Source of the DNA: Microbacterium sp. Root166
Lineage (GTDB): Bacteria > Actinomycetota > Actinomycetes > Actinomycetales > Microbacteriaceae
Direction of reading: 5' to 3'
Assembly: GCF_001427145.1 (NCBI RefSeq)
Contig: NZ_LMGL01000004.1
Span: forward strand, 186,001-250,000
Length of the DNA stretch: 64,000 nt
The translations under genes were made by a program, and so were the position numbers. Below, in pieces: positions 27,585-36,782 of this stretch. The first letter of the stretch is position 1. Every line of letters starts with the position of its first letter. Under the pieces are notes generated by a model that made no database searches, was not told where the DNA came from, and worked only from the letters and a program-made list of their open reading frames with translations.

Positions 27585-28271
27585 ATGCGCCTGCCCCTCA
27601 CGCCCGCCACCGCGCTCTGGCGCGAGCTGCGCGACGAGGTGCGACGGTCGTTCCCCGCCGGCCGCGTGGTCATCGCGATCGACGGGATCGACGGCGCAGG
27701 CAAGACCACGTTCGCCGACGGGCTGGCCGAGGTGTTCGCGGAGGAGGGCGCCGCGGTCTACCGCGCGAGCATCGACGGCTTCCACCGGCCGCGTGCCGAG
27801 CGGTACCTCCGCGGGCGGACCAGCCCCGAGGGCTACTACCGGGACTCCTATGACTACGCGACCTTCCGCCGTGCCCTGCTGGACCCGTTCCGCGATGGAG
27901 CCCAGACTGCCGGAGCGACCGGGTTCCAGCTCGCGGCCTTCGACGTGCTCCGCGACTCACCGGTGGAGTCGCAGTGGGTGACCGCGCCGCGTGACGCGGT
28001 GCTGGTCGTCGACGGCATCTTCCTCCACCGTCCCGAGCTGCGCGGGCTGTGGGACTGGTCGGTGTGGCTCGACGTGCCCGAGGCCATGGCCTGCGCCCGC
28101 CTGGCGCTGCGGGACGGCAGCGACCCCGACCCGCGGGCCGCGGCCAACGCGCGTTACCGCGACGGTCAGGCGCTGTACCTCCGCGAGGCGCGGCCCGAGC
28201 TCGCGGCGTCCGCCGTCGTCGACAATGCCGACCTGGACCATCCCCGCCGTGCGAAGACGGAGGCCCGCTGA
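27585..28271 (+). CDS. Uridine kinase-like P-loop kinase
   Basis: A 228-residue P-loop protein with Walker A DGIDGAGKTTFAD, a DGFHRPRAERYLRG segment and YYRDSYDYATFRRALLDPFR, as in the uridine kinase/phosphoribulokinase superfamily of actinobacteria. The hydrophobic strand VLVVDGIFLHRPEL marks Walker B. Substrate specificity cannot be read from sequence. Its stop shares one base with the start of truB, so the two form a unit. Confidence 0.85.
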   Translation: MRLPLTPATALWRELRDEVRRSFPAGRVVIAIDGIDGAGKTTFADGLAEVFAEEGAAVYRASIDGFHRPRAERYLRGRTSPEGYYRDSYDYATFRRALLDPFRDGAQTAGATGFQLAAFDVLRDSPVESQWVTAPRDAVLVVDGIFLHRPELRGLWDWSVWLDVPEAMACARLALRDGSDPDPRAAANARYRDGQALYLREARPELAASAVVDNADLDHPRRAKTEAR

Positions 28272-29158
28272 TGGCCGAGCCCGGCATCCTCCTCGTCGAC
28301 AAGCCCGGCGGCATGACCTCGCACGACGTGGTCTCACGCGCCCGCAAGGCTCTGGGCACGCGCAAGATCGGCCACGCCGGAACGCTCGACCCGATGGCGA
28401 CGGGTCTGCTGCTGCTCGGCGTCGAGGGCGCGACGCGGCTGCTGACCTTCATCGTCGGTCTCGACAAGACCTACGAGGCCACCATCCGGCTCGGTGCCGC
28501 GACCGACACCGACGACGCCGAGGGCCAGACGACCTCCACCACGGATGCCGCGACCGTCGCATCCGAGCGCATCGCGGAGCAGATCACGACGCTGACCGGC
28601 CGCATCTCGCAGGTGCCGAGCACGTACTCCGCGATCAAGGTCGACGGCCGCCGCGCCTACGACCTCGCGCGTGCGGGGGAGCAGGTCGAGCTGAAATCGC
28701 GCGAGGTCACCGTGTCGAGGTTCGATGTCCTGGCCGAGCGACGCGAGGGTCCGTTCATCGATCTGGACGTCGTCGTCGACTGCTCGAGCGGCACCTACAT
28801 CCGCTCCCTCGCACGTGATCTCGGCTCGGCGCTCGGTGTCGGCGGGCACCTGACCGCGCTCAGGCGCACCAGGATCGGGCCCTTCGACCTGCAGGGCGCC
28901 GCGGCCGCGGACGCCATCGCCGACGCGGCGCTCCGGGCCCCGGCCTCGGTCGCCACCGCTGTCCTCGGCCGCCTCGACGTCACGGCCGAGGAGGCGCGCG
29001 ACCTCCGCCACGGCAAGCGGCTGGGCGGCGCCGCCGCGCGCCTGGACACGACCCCGACCGCCGCCGTCGGCCCGGACGGCGCTCTCGTCGGCATCGTGGA
29101 GCGACGCGGCGCAGACGTGAAGAGCGTCATGAACATGCCTGAGGAGGCTTCCCGTTGA
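28271..29158 (+). CDS. truB: tRNA pseudouridine(55) synthase TruB
   Basis: TruB makes pseudouridine 55 in the T-loop of tRNAs. The 295-residue protein has the conserved ILLVDKPGGMTSHDVV and the catalytic aspartate Asp40 in GHAGTLDPMATGLL; VPSTYSAIKVDGRRAYDLAR and CSSGTYIRSLARDLG are further family motifs. The frame is open far upstream, but ATG 28271 overlaps the kinase stop and is the homologous start. It continues the translation cluster toward ribF. Confidence 0.97.
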   Translation: MAEPGILLVDKPGGMTSHDVVSRARKALGTRKIGHAGTLDPMATGLLLLGVEGATRLLTFIVGLDKTYEATIRLGAATDTDDAEGQTTSTTDAATVASERIAEQITTLTGRISQVPSTYSAIKVDGRRAYDLARAGEQVELKSREVTVSRFDVLAERREGPFIDLDVVVDCSSGTYIRSLARDLGSALGVGGHLTALRRTRIGPFDLQGAAAADAIADAALRAPASVATAVLGRLDVTAEEARDLRHGKRLGGAAARLDTTPTAAVGPDGALVGIVERRGADVKSVMNMPEEASR

Positions 29159-29523
29159 TCCTGTGGTTCACGATCGCGCAGGTCGCCGTCGCCGTCGCGG
29201 CCGGGTTGTTCTGCCTCATCGCGGGACTCGCCGGGCGCCGGCCGAGCGACTTCAGCGTGGGCGCGCTCGCGCTGGTCGAGCTGCTGCTCATCGTCCAGGT
29301 CGTCATCGCGATCGTCGCCCCGCTGGTCGGCAACCCGCCGACCGGAAGCGCCCTGGAGTTCTGGGTCTACCTGATCTCGGCGGCGCTCCTGCCCGTGGCG
29401 GGTGTCGGCTGGGCGCTCCTCGAACGCAGCCGCTGGAGCACGGTGATCATGGGGATCGCCGCCCTGGCGGTCGCGGTGATGGTGTGGCGCATGCACGTGA
29501 TCTGGACGGTCCAACTCGCCTGA
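29155..29523 (+). CDS. Small membrane protein, function unknown
   Basis: A 122-residue protein with about four hydrophobic helices (LILWFTIAQVAVAVAAGLFCLIAGLAG; VGALALVELLLIVQVVIAIVAPLVG; a helix at FWVYLISAALLPVAGVGWALL; VIMGIAALAVAVMVWRMHVIW). It starts at TTG 29155, overlapping the truB stop and preceded by GAGGAGG. Position in the truB-ribF interval is typical of related genomes, but I recognise no functional family. Confidence 0.75.
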   Translation: MILWFTIAQVAVAVAAGLFCLIAGLAGRRPSDFSVGALALVELLLIVQVVIAIVAPLVGNPPTGSALEFWVYLISAALLPVAGVGWALLERSRWSTVIMGIAALAVAVMVWRMHVIWTVQLA

Positions 29524-29572
29524 ATCGCCCCGCGACGCCGGGGCGCGGCATCCGCTCTAGGATTGACAGGTC

Positions 29573-30013
29573 ATGTCGCCGTCCGCCCGCCCCCGCATGA
29601 CCGGAATCGGTCGCGTCCTGGTCGTCGTCTACGCGATCATGGCGCTCGCCGCCACCGGTCGCTCGTTCGTCCAGATCGTCCAGCGCTTCGACGAGGCCCC
29701 GATGGCTTACACGCTGTCGGCGCTGGCAGCCGTCGTGTACATCGTCGCGACGCTCGCGCTCGTCTTCGCCGGGTCGCCCGGCTGGTACCGCGTCGCCTGG
29801 GCGGCGATCGTCTTCGAGCTGGTCGGCGTGCTGGTCATCGGCACGCTCTCCTTCGCGCTGCCCGAGCTCTTCGCCCACCCGACCGTGTGGTCGTGGTTCG
29901 GAGCCGGGTACCTGTTCGTGCCGCTCGTGCTCCCGTTCTTCGGCCTGTGGTGGCTCATCACCCACCGGCCCGTCCGGGCGTCCGCCGAGCCTGCCCCGGC
30001 GGTCGCGCCGTGA
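29573..30013 (+). CDS. Membrane protein, function unknown
   Basis: A 146-residue protein with four predicted helices (VLVVVYAIMALAATGRS; LAAVVYIVATLALVFAG; VAWAAIVFELVGVLVIGTLSF; YLFVPLVLPFFGLWWLI). A TAGGAT box ends 9 nt before the ATG, giving a very short or absent leader. The stop overlaps the GTG start of ribF by 4 bases, so translation is probably coupled. No recognised function. Confidence 0.75.
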   Translation: MSPSARPRMTGIGRVLVVVYAIMALAATGRSFVQIVQRFDEAPMAYTLSALAAVVYIVATLALVFAGSPGWYRVAWAAIVFELVGVLVIGTLSFALPELFAHPTVWSWFGAGYLFVPLVLPFFGLWWLITHRPVRASAEPAPAVAP

Positions 30014-30969
30014 TCGTCTTCCGGTCGCCGTCCGAGGTTCCCGCCGGCTTCGGTCCGTCGGTCGTCGCGATCGGCAAGTTCGACGGCGTCCACACGGGTC
30101 ACCGTGCAGTCATCGAAAAGGCACGGACGGATGCCGCGGCCTCCGGCGCTCGCGTCGTCGCAGTCACCTTCGATCGCAACCCCCTGGCGCTCCTGCGCCC
30201 CGAACTCTGCCCCGAGAGCCTCATCGGCGAGCACCAGAAGCTCCGGCTGCTCGCGGAGACCGGGGTCGACGCGACGCTCATGCTGCGCTTCGACGAAGCG
30301 CTCGCGAACCTCTCGGCGCGCGAATTCGTCGAGCACGTGCTCGTCGGGGCCCTCGGTGTGCAGACGGTGCTCGTCGGGGTCGACTTCAGGTTCGGGCGCG
30401 GGGGCGCAGGCACACCGGCGCTCCTCGCGGAGCTCGGCCGGGAGTTCGGCTTCGACGTCGACGTGATCGACGATGTCCGGGCGACGCAGGACGAGCGACG
30501 GGTCTCGTCGACCTGGATCCGCGAGCTGCTCGCCGCCGGTGACGTCGAGCGCGCCGCGGCGCTCCTCGGTCGCGCCCCGTCCGTCTGGGGCGAGGTGGTC
30601 CACGGGCTCAAGCGGGGCCGCGAACTGGGCTTCCCGACGGCGAATCTCGCCCCGGACTGCGAAGGCTTCATCCCGGCCGACGGCGTCTACGCCGGCTGGC
30701 TCGTCGACGAGGCGGCCGAGGGAGCCGTAGGCACCGGCATCCGCTATCCGGCCGCGATCAGCGTCGGCACCAACCCGACGTTCGACGATGTGCTGGTCCG
30801 CCAGGTCGAGGCGTACGTGCTCGACGAGACCGATCTGGATCTCTACGGTCACCGCGTCGAGGTCCAGTTCGGCAAGAGGATCCGCGGTATGGTCGCGTTC
30901 GAAGGCATCGACGCCCTCGTCGTGCAGATGGCCGATGATGTGGCGGAGGTCCGAAGGATCCTCACATGA
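30010..30969 (+). CDS. ribF: Bifunctional riboflavin kinase / FAD synthetase
   Basis: RibF phosphorylates riboflavin to FMN and adenylates FMN to FAD. The N-terminal nucleotidyltransferase domain has SVVAIGKFDGVHTGHRAVIEKA and the VSSTWIRELLAAGD region; the C-terminal flavokinase domain starts around GEVVHGLKRGRELGFPTANL. At 319 residues the length is standard. GTG 30010 overlaps the upstream stop. It ends the truB-ribF cluster. Confidence 0.97.
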   Translation: MIVFRSPSEVPAGFGPSVVAIGKFDGVHTGHRAVIEKARTDAAASGARVVAVTFDRNPLALLRPELCPESLIGEHQKLRLLAETGVDATLMLRFDEALANLSAREFVEHVLVGALGVQTVLVGVDFRFGRGGAGTPALLAELGREFGFDVDVIDDVRATQDERRVSSTWIRELLAAGDVERAAALLGRAPSVWGEVVHGLKRGRELGFPTANLAPDCEGFIPADGVYAGWLVDEAAEGAVGTGIRYPAAISVGTNPTFDDVLVRQVEAYVLDETDLDLYGHRVEVQFGKRIRGMVAFEGIDALVVQMADDVAEVRRILT

Positions 30970-31013
30970 GCGGGAGCGGCGCCCACCCGTAGACCCGCCG
31001 ACCTGTGCGCACC

Positions 31014-31019
31014 TACGAT
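31014..31019 (+). promoter_or_regulatory. -10 box of a leaderless promoter (small membrane protein gene)
   Basis: TACGAT ends 6 nt before GTG 31026. It excludes the alternative in-frame GTG at 31005, which lies upstream of the box. Confidence 0.55.
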
Positions 31020-31025
31020 CGAGGC

Positions 31026-31403
31026 GTGCATGCGCTCGATGTCCTCGCCGCGGCGGCTGCTGCGAACTCCGTGAACCTCTGGGGTGCCCTCGGCTGCGCT
31101 GTGGCTTACTCCGCCTCACTCCTTGCGACGCTCGATGCGTTCGCCGACCTGATCCTGGCGAGAGGCGACTCACCCGCTGGCCGGCTCACTCCCGGGGTAG
31201 GATTGAAGTTCGCCTCGAAGCTGGTGGCTGCGGCGATCGCGGTCATCGCGGCGGCGATCGTGCTGGCGCTCGACGACAACTGGTTCGCCTTCACGACATT
31301 GACGATCGCGTTCGTGGTGGTCGTCGGCATCGGAGTGATCGTGCTGCTGCGGCACTCGAAGGCGACCGCACCGGAGCATGCGCCGACGCGCACGGGCGGG
31401 TGA
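31026..31403 (+). CDS. Small membrane protein, function unknown
   Basis: A 125-residue protein with three hydrophobic helices (ALGCAVAYSASLLATLDAFADLIL; KLVAAAIAVIAAAIVLAL; FTTLTIAFVVVVGIGVIVLL) and a short polar tail. I chose GTG 31026 because a -10 box sits 6 nt upstream. It lies 43 nt before deoC. No family recognised. Confidence 0.65.
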   Translation: MHALDVLAAAAAANSVNLWGALGCAVAYSASLLATLDAFADLILARGDSPAGRLTPGVGLKFASKLVAAAIAVIAAAIVLALDDNWFAFTTLTIAFVVVVGIGVIVLLRHSKATAPEHAPTRTGG

Positions 31404-31446
31404 GGCGGCCTCGCCCCCGCCCAGGACAGAAGACAGAGGGAGCACC

Positions 31447-32454
31447 ATGAGCCGGACCGAACTGCAGACGCTGCCCGAACGGGCTGTCGCGCTGCTCGGC
31501 GGGGAACCCGACGACACGACCCTGCGGCGCTATCTGCACGGACTCCCCGGCGTCGACGCCGTGGGACTCGAGCAGCGCGCGGCCGGGCTGGGCACGCGTT
31601 CCATCAAGACCACCTCCAAGGCCTGGGCGCTCGACAAGATCATCGAGCTCATCGACCTCACCACCCTCGAGGGCGCCGACACTCCTGGCAAGGTGCGGTC
31701 GCTGGTCGCCAAGGCGCTGAATCCGGATGCCTCCGACCCGACGTGCCCCCGTGTGGCCGCCGTCTGCGTGTACGGCGACATGGTGCCGCACGCGGTCGAG
31801 GCCCTCGGTGCCGCGCACGGCGACCCCGACGAGGGCGGCGTGAGCGTGGCAGCCGTGGCCACCGCGTTCCCGAGCGGTCGCTCGTCGCTCGAGATCAAGC
31901 TCGCCGACACGGCGGATGCCGTCGCAGCCGGTGCCGACGAGATCGACATGGTCATCGACCGCGGCGCCTTCCTCTCCGGCCGCTACGGCCTGGTCTTCGA
32001 CCAGATCGCCCAGGTCAAGCAGGCATGCCGTCGTGAGGACGGCTCGTACGCCTCGCTCAAGGTGATCCTCGAGACCGGCGAGCTCAACACCTACGACAAC
32101 ATCAAGCGCGCGTCGTGGCTGTCGATCCTCGCGGGCGGCGACTTCATCAAGACGTCGACGGGCAAGGTGCAGCCGGCGGCGACCCTGCCGGTGACGCTCC
32201 TCATGCTCGAGGTCGTGCGCGACTGGCATCGTGCCACCGGCGAGAAGGTCGGCGTGAAGCCGGCCGGCGGCATCCGAACCTCCAAGGACGCCATCAAGTA
32301 CCTGGTCACCGTGGCTGAGACCGTCGGCGAGGAATGGCTGCAGCCGCATCTGTTCCGGTTCGGTGCGTCCAGCCTGCTCAACGACGTGCTGCTGCAGCGC
32401 CAGAAGCTCAAGAGCGGCCACTACACCGGCGCCGACTACGTGACGATCGACTGA
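31447..32454 (+). CDS. deoC: Deoxyribose-phosphate aldolase
   Basis: DeoC cleaves 2-deoxyribose 5-phosphate to acetaldehyde and glyceraldehyde 3-phosphate. The 335-residue protein has VAAVCVYGDMV, the Schiff-base lysine in DFIKTSTGK and VGVKPAGGIRT. It is of the longer DeoC type, with an N-terminal extension. ATG 31447 is preceded by AGAGGGAG. Two aldehyde dehydrogenase genes follow within 11 and -4 nt, so the acetaldehyde made here is likely oxidised by the neighbour's product. Confidence 0.96.
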   Translation: MSRTELQTLPERAVALLGGEPDDTTLRRYLHGLPGVDAVGLEQRAAGLGTRSIKTTSKAWALDKIIELIDLTTLEGADTPGKVRSLVAKALNPDASDPTCPRVAAVCVYGDMVPHAVEALGAAHGDPDEGGVSVAAVATAFPSGRSSLEIKLADTADAVAAGADEIDMVIDRGAFLSGRYGLVFDQIAQVKQACRREDGSYASLKVILETGELNTYDNIKRASWLSILAGGDFIKTSTGKVQPAATLPVTLLMLEVVRDWHRATGEKVGVKPAGGIRTSKDAIKYLVTVAETVGEEWLQPHLFRFGASSLLNDVLLQRQKLKSGHYTGADYVTID

Positions 32455-32465
32455 GGACCCGAACA

Positions 32466-33908
32466 ATGAGCTTTCTCGAATACGCCCCCGCGCCCGAGTC
32501 CCGCGCGATCCTGAACCTCCGCGACGAGTACGGCCTCTTCATCGACGGCGAGTTCCGCCCCGGAAGCGGCGAGTCCTTCGCGACCATCTCGCCGGCCGAT
32601 GAGAAGCACATCGCCACGATCGCCTCGGCGAGCGATGCGGATGTCGATGCCGCCGTCGCCGCTGCGCGCCGCGCCTACGAGAAGACGTGGTCCAAGATGA
32701 GCGGCCGCGACCGCGGCAAGTACCTGTTCCGTATCGCACGTCTCGTGCAGGAGCGCGCCCGCGAGCTCGCCGTCGCCGAGGCGCTCGACAACGGCAAGCC
32801 CATCAAGGAGAGCCGCGACGTCGACGTTCCGCTCGTCGCCGCCTGGTTCTTCTACTACGCCGGCTGGGCCGACAAGCTGGACTACGCCGGGCTGGGCGCG
32901 AACCCGCAGTCCCTCGGTGTCGCCGGGCAGGTCATTCCCTGGAACTTCCCGCTGCTCATGCTGGCGTGGAAGATCGCCCCGGCTCTGGCCGCCGGCAACA
33001 CCGTCGTGATCAAGCCGGCCGAGACGACGCCGCTGTCGGCGCTCATCTTCGCCGAGATCCTGCAGCAGGCCGACCTGCCGCCGGGCGTGGTCAACATCGT
33101 GACCGGAGCCGGCGCGACCGGCGCGGCTCTGGTGCGGCATCCCGATGTCAATAAGGTGGCCTTCACCGGCTCGACGCCCGTGGGCCGTGAGATCGCCAAG
33201 GCCGTCGCCGGCACCGGCAAGAAGCTCACGCTCGAGCTCGGCGGCAAGGCCGCGAACATCGTCTTCGAGGACGCGCCGATCGATCAGGCCATCGAGGGCA
33301 TCGTCAACGGCATCTTCTTCAACCAGGGCCACGTCTGCTGCGCCGGCAGCCGCCTGCTCGTGCAGGAGTCGATCCACGACGAGGTCGTCGACCGGCTGAA
33401 GCAGCGCCTGTCGACGCTGCGGCTGGGTGACCCGCTCGACAAGAACACCGACATCGGCGCCATCAACTCGCGCGAGCAGCTCGACCGCATCCGCGAGCTC
33501 AGCCAGATCGGCGAGGACGAGGGCGCGGTGCGCTGGAGCGCCGACTGCGTCATCCCCGAGAACGGCTTCTGGTTCGCGCCGACGATCTTCACGAACGTTC
33601 AGGCGAGCCACCGCATCGCACGCGACGAGATCTTCGGCCCGGTGCTGTCGGTGCTGACCTTCCGCACCCCCGCCGAGGCGATCGAGAAGGCCAACAACAC
33701 GCCGTACGGCCTGTCCGCAGGCATCTGGTCTGACAAGGGTTCGCGCATCCTGGCCGTCGCCGACCGTTTGCGTGCCGGTGTCATCTGGGCCAACACGTTC
33801 AACCGCTTCGATCCGGCCAGCCCGTTCGGCGGCTACAAGGAGTCCGGCTACGGCCGTGAGGGCGGCCGACACGGCCTGCTCGCGTACCTGAAGGGAGCGC
33901 AGTCATGA
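32466..33908 (+). CDS. Aldehyde dehydrogenase (catalytically complete)
   Basis: A 480-residue NAD(P)-dependent aldehyde dehydrogenase. Visible are the cofactor fold (VIPWNFPLLMLAWKIAPALAAGNTVVIKPAE, FTGSTPVG), the general base Glu in LTLELGGKAANIV and the nucleophile Cys in FNQGHVCCAGSR. It sits between deoC and a second, truncated aldehyde dehydrogenase gene, overlapping the latter by 4 bases. By context its substrate may be the acetaldehyde from DeoC; this is inference. Confidence 0.93.
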   Translation: MSFLEYAPAPESRAILNLRDEYGLFIDGEFRPGSGESFATISPADEKHIATIASASDADVDAAVAAARRAYEKTWSKMSGRDRGKYLFRIARLVQERARELAVAEALDNGKPIKESRDVDVPLVAAWFFYYAGWADKLDYAGLGANPQSLGVAGQVIPWNFPLLMLAWKIAPALAAGNTVVIKPAETTPLSALIFAEILQQADLPPGVVNIVTGAGATGAALVRHPDVNKVAFTGSTPVGREIAKAVAGTGKKLTLELGGKAANIVFEDAPIDQAIEGIVNGIFFNQGHVCCAGSRLLVQESIHDEVVDRLKQRLSTLRLGDPLDKNTDIGAINSREQLDRIRELSQIGEDEGAVRWSADCVIPENGFWFAPTIFTNVQASHRIARDEIFGPVLSVLTFRTPAEAIEKANNTPYGLSAGIWSDKGSRILAVADRLRAGVIWANTFNRFDPASPFGGYKESGYGREGGRHGLLAYLKGAQS

Positions 33909-34768
33909 GCAAGCGACTGACCGTGCCGAAGACGTACAAGCTCTACATCGGAGGAGCTTTCCCGCGCAGCGAGTCCGGGCGCACCTACGAGGTCGTCTCG
34001 CCGAAGGGCGACTTCCTCGCCAACGCCGCGCTGGCCTCCCGCAAGGACGCACGGGATGCCGTGACCGCCGCGCGCGGAGCCGTCAAGGGCTGGGCGGGAG
34101 CCACCGCGTACAACCGCGGCCAGGTCCTGTACCGCGTGGCCGAGATCCTCGAGGGCCGCAAGGCGCAGTTCGTGGACGAGATCGTCCAGCAGACCGGGGC
34201 TTCGGCATCCGCCGCCGCAGCCGAGGTCGACGAGGCCATCGACCGCTGGGTCTGGTACGCGGGCTGGTGCGACAAGTTCGGCCAGGTCGCCGGCAACGGC
34301 AACCCCGTCGCGGGGCCGTACTTCAACATCTCGGTGCCCGAGCCCACGGGTGTCGTGGCCGTCGTCGCGCCGCAGGACACCGCACTCGTCGGCCTGGTCT
34401 CGGCCATCGCGCCGGCGCTCGTGTCGGGCAACTCCGTCGTCGTCATCGCGTCGCAGCGCTTCCCGCTGTCGGCGATCAGCCTCGCCGAGGTGCTCGCGAC
34501 CAGCGACGTGCCCGGGGGAGTCGTCAACGTCCTCACCGGCTCTCCGGCCGAGATGGCGCCGTGGCTCGCGTCGCACCCGGACGTGCACGGCCTCGACCTG
34601 GTCGGAGCCGGCGACCTGGACTGGGTCGACCTGCAGATCGCGGCGGCCGAGACGCTCACCCGCGTCCTGCCGCCGGAGCAGGGACCGGATGCCGCGGCCC
34701 TGAGCCTCGAGCGGATCGCCGCGTTCACCGAGACCAAGACCGTCTGGCACACCAAGAGCCTGGTCTAG
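33905..34768 (+). CDS. Aldehyde dehydrogenase-like protein lacking the catalytic half
   Basis: A 287-residue protein homologous to only the N-terminal cofactor-binding part of aldehyde dehydrogenases (YKLYIGGAFPRSESGRTYEVVSPKG, EPTGVVAVVAPQDTALVGLVSAIAPALVSGNSVVVIAS). The ELGGK base motif and GQxC nucleophile are absent; the C-terminus is a short replacement (ETLTRVLPPEQGPDAAALSLERIAAFTETKTVWHTKSLV) rather than a frameshifted remnant. It overlaps the complete enzyme gene by 4 bases. It resembles a detached form of the inactive second domain of ALDH16 proteins and may be a structural partner. Confidence 0.82.
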   Translation: MSKRLTVPKTYKLYIGGAFPRSESGRTYEVVSPKGDFLANAALASRKDARDAVTAARGAVKGWAGATAYNRGQVLYRVAEILEGRKAQFVDEIVQQTGASASAAAAEVDEAIDRWVWYAGWCDKFGQVAGNGNPVAGPYFNISVPEPTGVVAVVAPQDTALVGLVSAIAPALVSGNSVVVIASQRFPLSAISLAEVLATSDVPGGVVNVLTGSPAEMAPWLASHPDVHGLDLVGAGDLDWVDLQIAAAETLTRVLPPEQGPDAAALSLERIAAFTETKTVWHTKSLV

Positions 34769-34781
34769 CGGACGCCGCCGG

Positions 34782-35498
34782 TCACGAGAGGTCGAGCCCG
34801 CCCCAGTGGCCGGGCTCGTTCAGCTCGCCGTACCGCACGTCGATGCCGTCGGCCGAGATCGACGCGACGCACGCGAGCAGCGACAGGGTCGGGTAGCCCA
34901 GCGGGCGATTGTCGCGGATGATCGCGCGGTCGTCGGTGCTCTCGAGGGTCGTCGAGCGTTCGAGCACCTCGATCCACGGCGTCCACCAGAGGTGGTCGGG
35001 GGCAGGCTCGGCCGCGCGGAACTCGTCGAGCCAGCGCACGATCCGCGGCGTCGCGGGGTCGTCGACGTCGTCGTGGGCGATCATGTGGGTGCCGGGGGCG
35101 AGCTCCTCGGTGCGCAGCAGTGCGCCGTCCCATGTCAGCACCTGGGCACCGGCCGGGTCGACGGTCACCAGGTTGAACCCGTGGGTCGCCGGCTCGGCCT
35201 CGGGCAGGCGCCCGGCCACGGCATCGAGGACGATGCCGCCGCGTGAGACGAGCTCGGACTCGGGTCGCGAGGAGACGTCCGCCCGGTTCAGCAGCACCGC
35301 CAGCCGGCGCGCGGACGGGTCTGCCGCGAGCCACGCGCCCCCGGCTCGCACATCGCGCACGCCGACCACGCCGTCGTGCGCCTCGGGCCACCACCGGCCC
35401 AGCGGGTTCCACGGCCGGCCGGGGTCCTCGTCGCGCACGGCGAGCACGCGCGTGGGCTCGCCCGGCGTCTCAGGCACGCGGATGATGACGGTGCACAT
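34782..35498 (-). CDS. NRDE-family protein (TANGO2-like)
   Basis: A 238-residue protein beginning MCTVIIRVPE with the RDE of the NRDE motif (VLAVRDEDPGRPW), as in NRDE/TANGO2 proteins; the N-terminal Cys2 suggests an Ntn-hydrolase-like fold. Function is not established. The frame is open upstream over the coaBC start region, but ATG 35498 has a good AGGAG and begins at the conserved MCT. It is transcribed away from coaBC. Confidence 0.83.
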   Translation of the reverse strand: MCTVIIRVPETPGEPTRVLAVRDEDPGRPWNPLGRWWPEAHDGVVGVRDVRAGGAWLAADPSARRLAVLLNRADVSSRPESELVSRGGIVLDAVAGRLPEAEPATHGFNLVTVDPAGAQVLTWDGALLRTEELAPGTHMIAHDDVDDPATPRIVRWLDEFRAAEPAPDHLWWTPWIEVLERSTTLESTDDRAIIRDNRPLGYPTLSLLACVASISADGIDVRYGELNEPGHWGGLDLS

Positions 35499-35540
35499 TC
35501 GTGGTCTCCTGCCTGCGGGCCCTGGTCGTGCCAAGATCGG

Positions 35541-36782
35541 ATGGTGTTCGTCGTCGTCGGAGTCAGCGGTGGCATCGCCGCCTACAAGACCGTGCACCTC
35601 GTGCGCCTGCTCGTGAAGGGCGGCCATGACGTCCACGTCGTGCCCACGGCCGACGCCGTGCGCTTCGTCGGCCTTCCGACGTGGGAGTCGATCAGCCGCA
35701 ACGCGGTCACGACCTCCGTCCACGATGACGTCGCCCGCGTGCGCCACGTCGCTCTCGGCCAGGCGGCCGACCTCGTGATCGTGGCGCCCGCGACCGCCAA
35801 CACCCTGGCGAAGATGGCCACCGGCCTCGCGGACGATCTCCTCGGAACGACCCTACTCGCGACCACGGCACCGGTCGTCGTCGCGCCGGCGATGCACACC
35901 GAGATGTGGCGGCATCCCGCGACGACCGCGAATATCGCCACGCTGCGCACCCGCGGCGTCGTGATCGTCGGCCCTGAGGACGGCGAGCTCACCGGCGGCG
36001 ACAGCGGACCGGGGCGGATGTCGGAGCCCGAAGTGATCCTCGACGCCGCGCTGGCCGCGGCCGAGCGCGGCAGCACCGCCGACCTCGCCGGGCTCCGGGT
36101 CGTCGTCAGCGCCGGCGGCACCCGCGAGCCGATCGACCCGGTGCGCTACATCGGCAACCGCTCCAGCGGCAAGCAGGGGATCGCGGTGGCCCTGGCCGCT
36201 GCGGACCGCGGCGCCGACGTCCTGCTCGTCGCCGCCCATGTCGACGAAGGGGTGCTGGCCTCGGCATCCGCTCACCCGCACGTGAATGTGGTGCGCGCCG
36301 GGACCGCCGCCGAGCTCCAGGCTGCGATGGGCGCTGCCGCACGCACCGCGGACGTGATCGTCATGGCGGCCGCCGTCGCGGACTACCGCGTCGCGGAGGT
36401 CTCGGAATCGAAGCTGACCAAGGATGCGGCTTCCGGCCGCGGCATCACTCTCGACCTCATCGAGAACGACGACATCCTCGCGGGCCTCGTGCGCGGCAGG
36501 AGCGACGGCCAGGTCGTCGTCGGCTTCGCCGCCGAGACCCCGGCCGAGGGGGAGAGCCTGCTGGAGCGGGGACGACGCAAGGCTGCCCGCAAGGGCACGG
36601 ACCTCCTCGCCGTGAACGAGGTCGGATGGTCGAGCGGCTTCGAGTCGGACGTCAACGAGGTGACGATCCTGACCGCCGGTGGCGAGGTCGTCTCGACGGT
36701 CCAGGGAACCAAGCGCGACGTCGCCGACGGGCTCTGGGACGCGGTGATCTCGACGCGCGAAAAGAACGTAACGAAAAGGTAA
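35541..36782 (+). CDS. coaBC: Bifunctional phosphopantothenoylcysteine decarboxylase / phosphopantothenate--cysteine ligase
   Basis: CoaBC performs two steps of coenzyme A synthesis. The N-terminal flavoprotein CoaC half has VVVGVSGGIAAYKTVHLVRLLVKGGHDVHVV, the catalytic-type histidine in RHVALGQAADL and APAMHTEMW; the C-terminal CoaB half starts at VVVSAGGTREPIDPVRYIGNRSSGKQG and has the conserved lysine in ESKLTKD. At 413 residues the length is standard. ATG 35541 comes shortly after the divergent NRDE gene. Confidence 0.97.
   Translation: MVFVVVGVSGGIAAYKTVHLVRLLVKGGHDVHVVPTADAVRFVGLPTWESISRNAVTTSVHDDVARVRHVALGQAADLVIVAPATANTLAKMATGLADDLLGTTLLATTAPVVVAPAMHTEMWRHPATTANIATLRTRGVVIVGPEDGELTGGDSGPGRMSEPEVILDAALAAAERGSTADLAGLRVVVSAGGTREPIDPVRYIGNRSSGKQGIAVALAAADRGADVLLVAAHVDEGVLASASAHPHVNVVRAGTAAELQAAMGAAARTADVIVMAAAVADYRVAEVSESKLTKDAASGRGITLDLIENDDILAGLVRGRSDGQVVVGFAAETPAEGESLLERGRRKAARKGTDLLAVNEVGWSSGFESDVNEVTILTAGGEVVSTVQGTKRDVADGLWDAVISTREKNVTKR

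Noticed and set aside
31005-31025. GTG 31005 as start of the small membrane protein before deoC.
   Set aside because: The TACGAT box lies downstream of it and 6 nt before GTG 31026.
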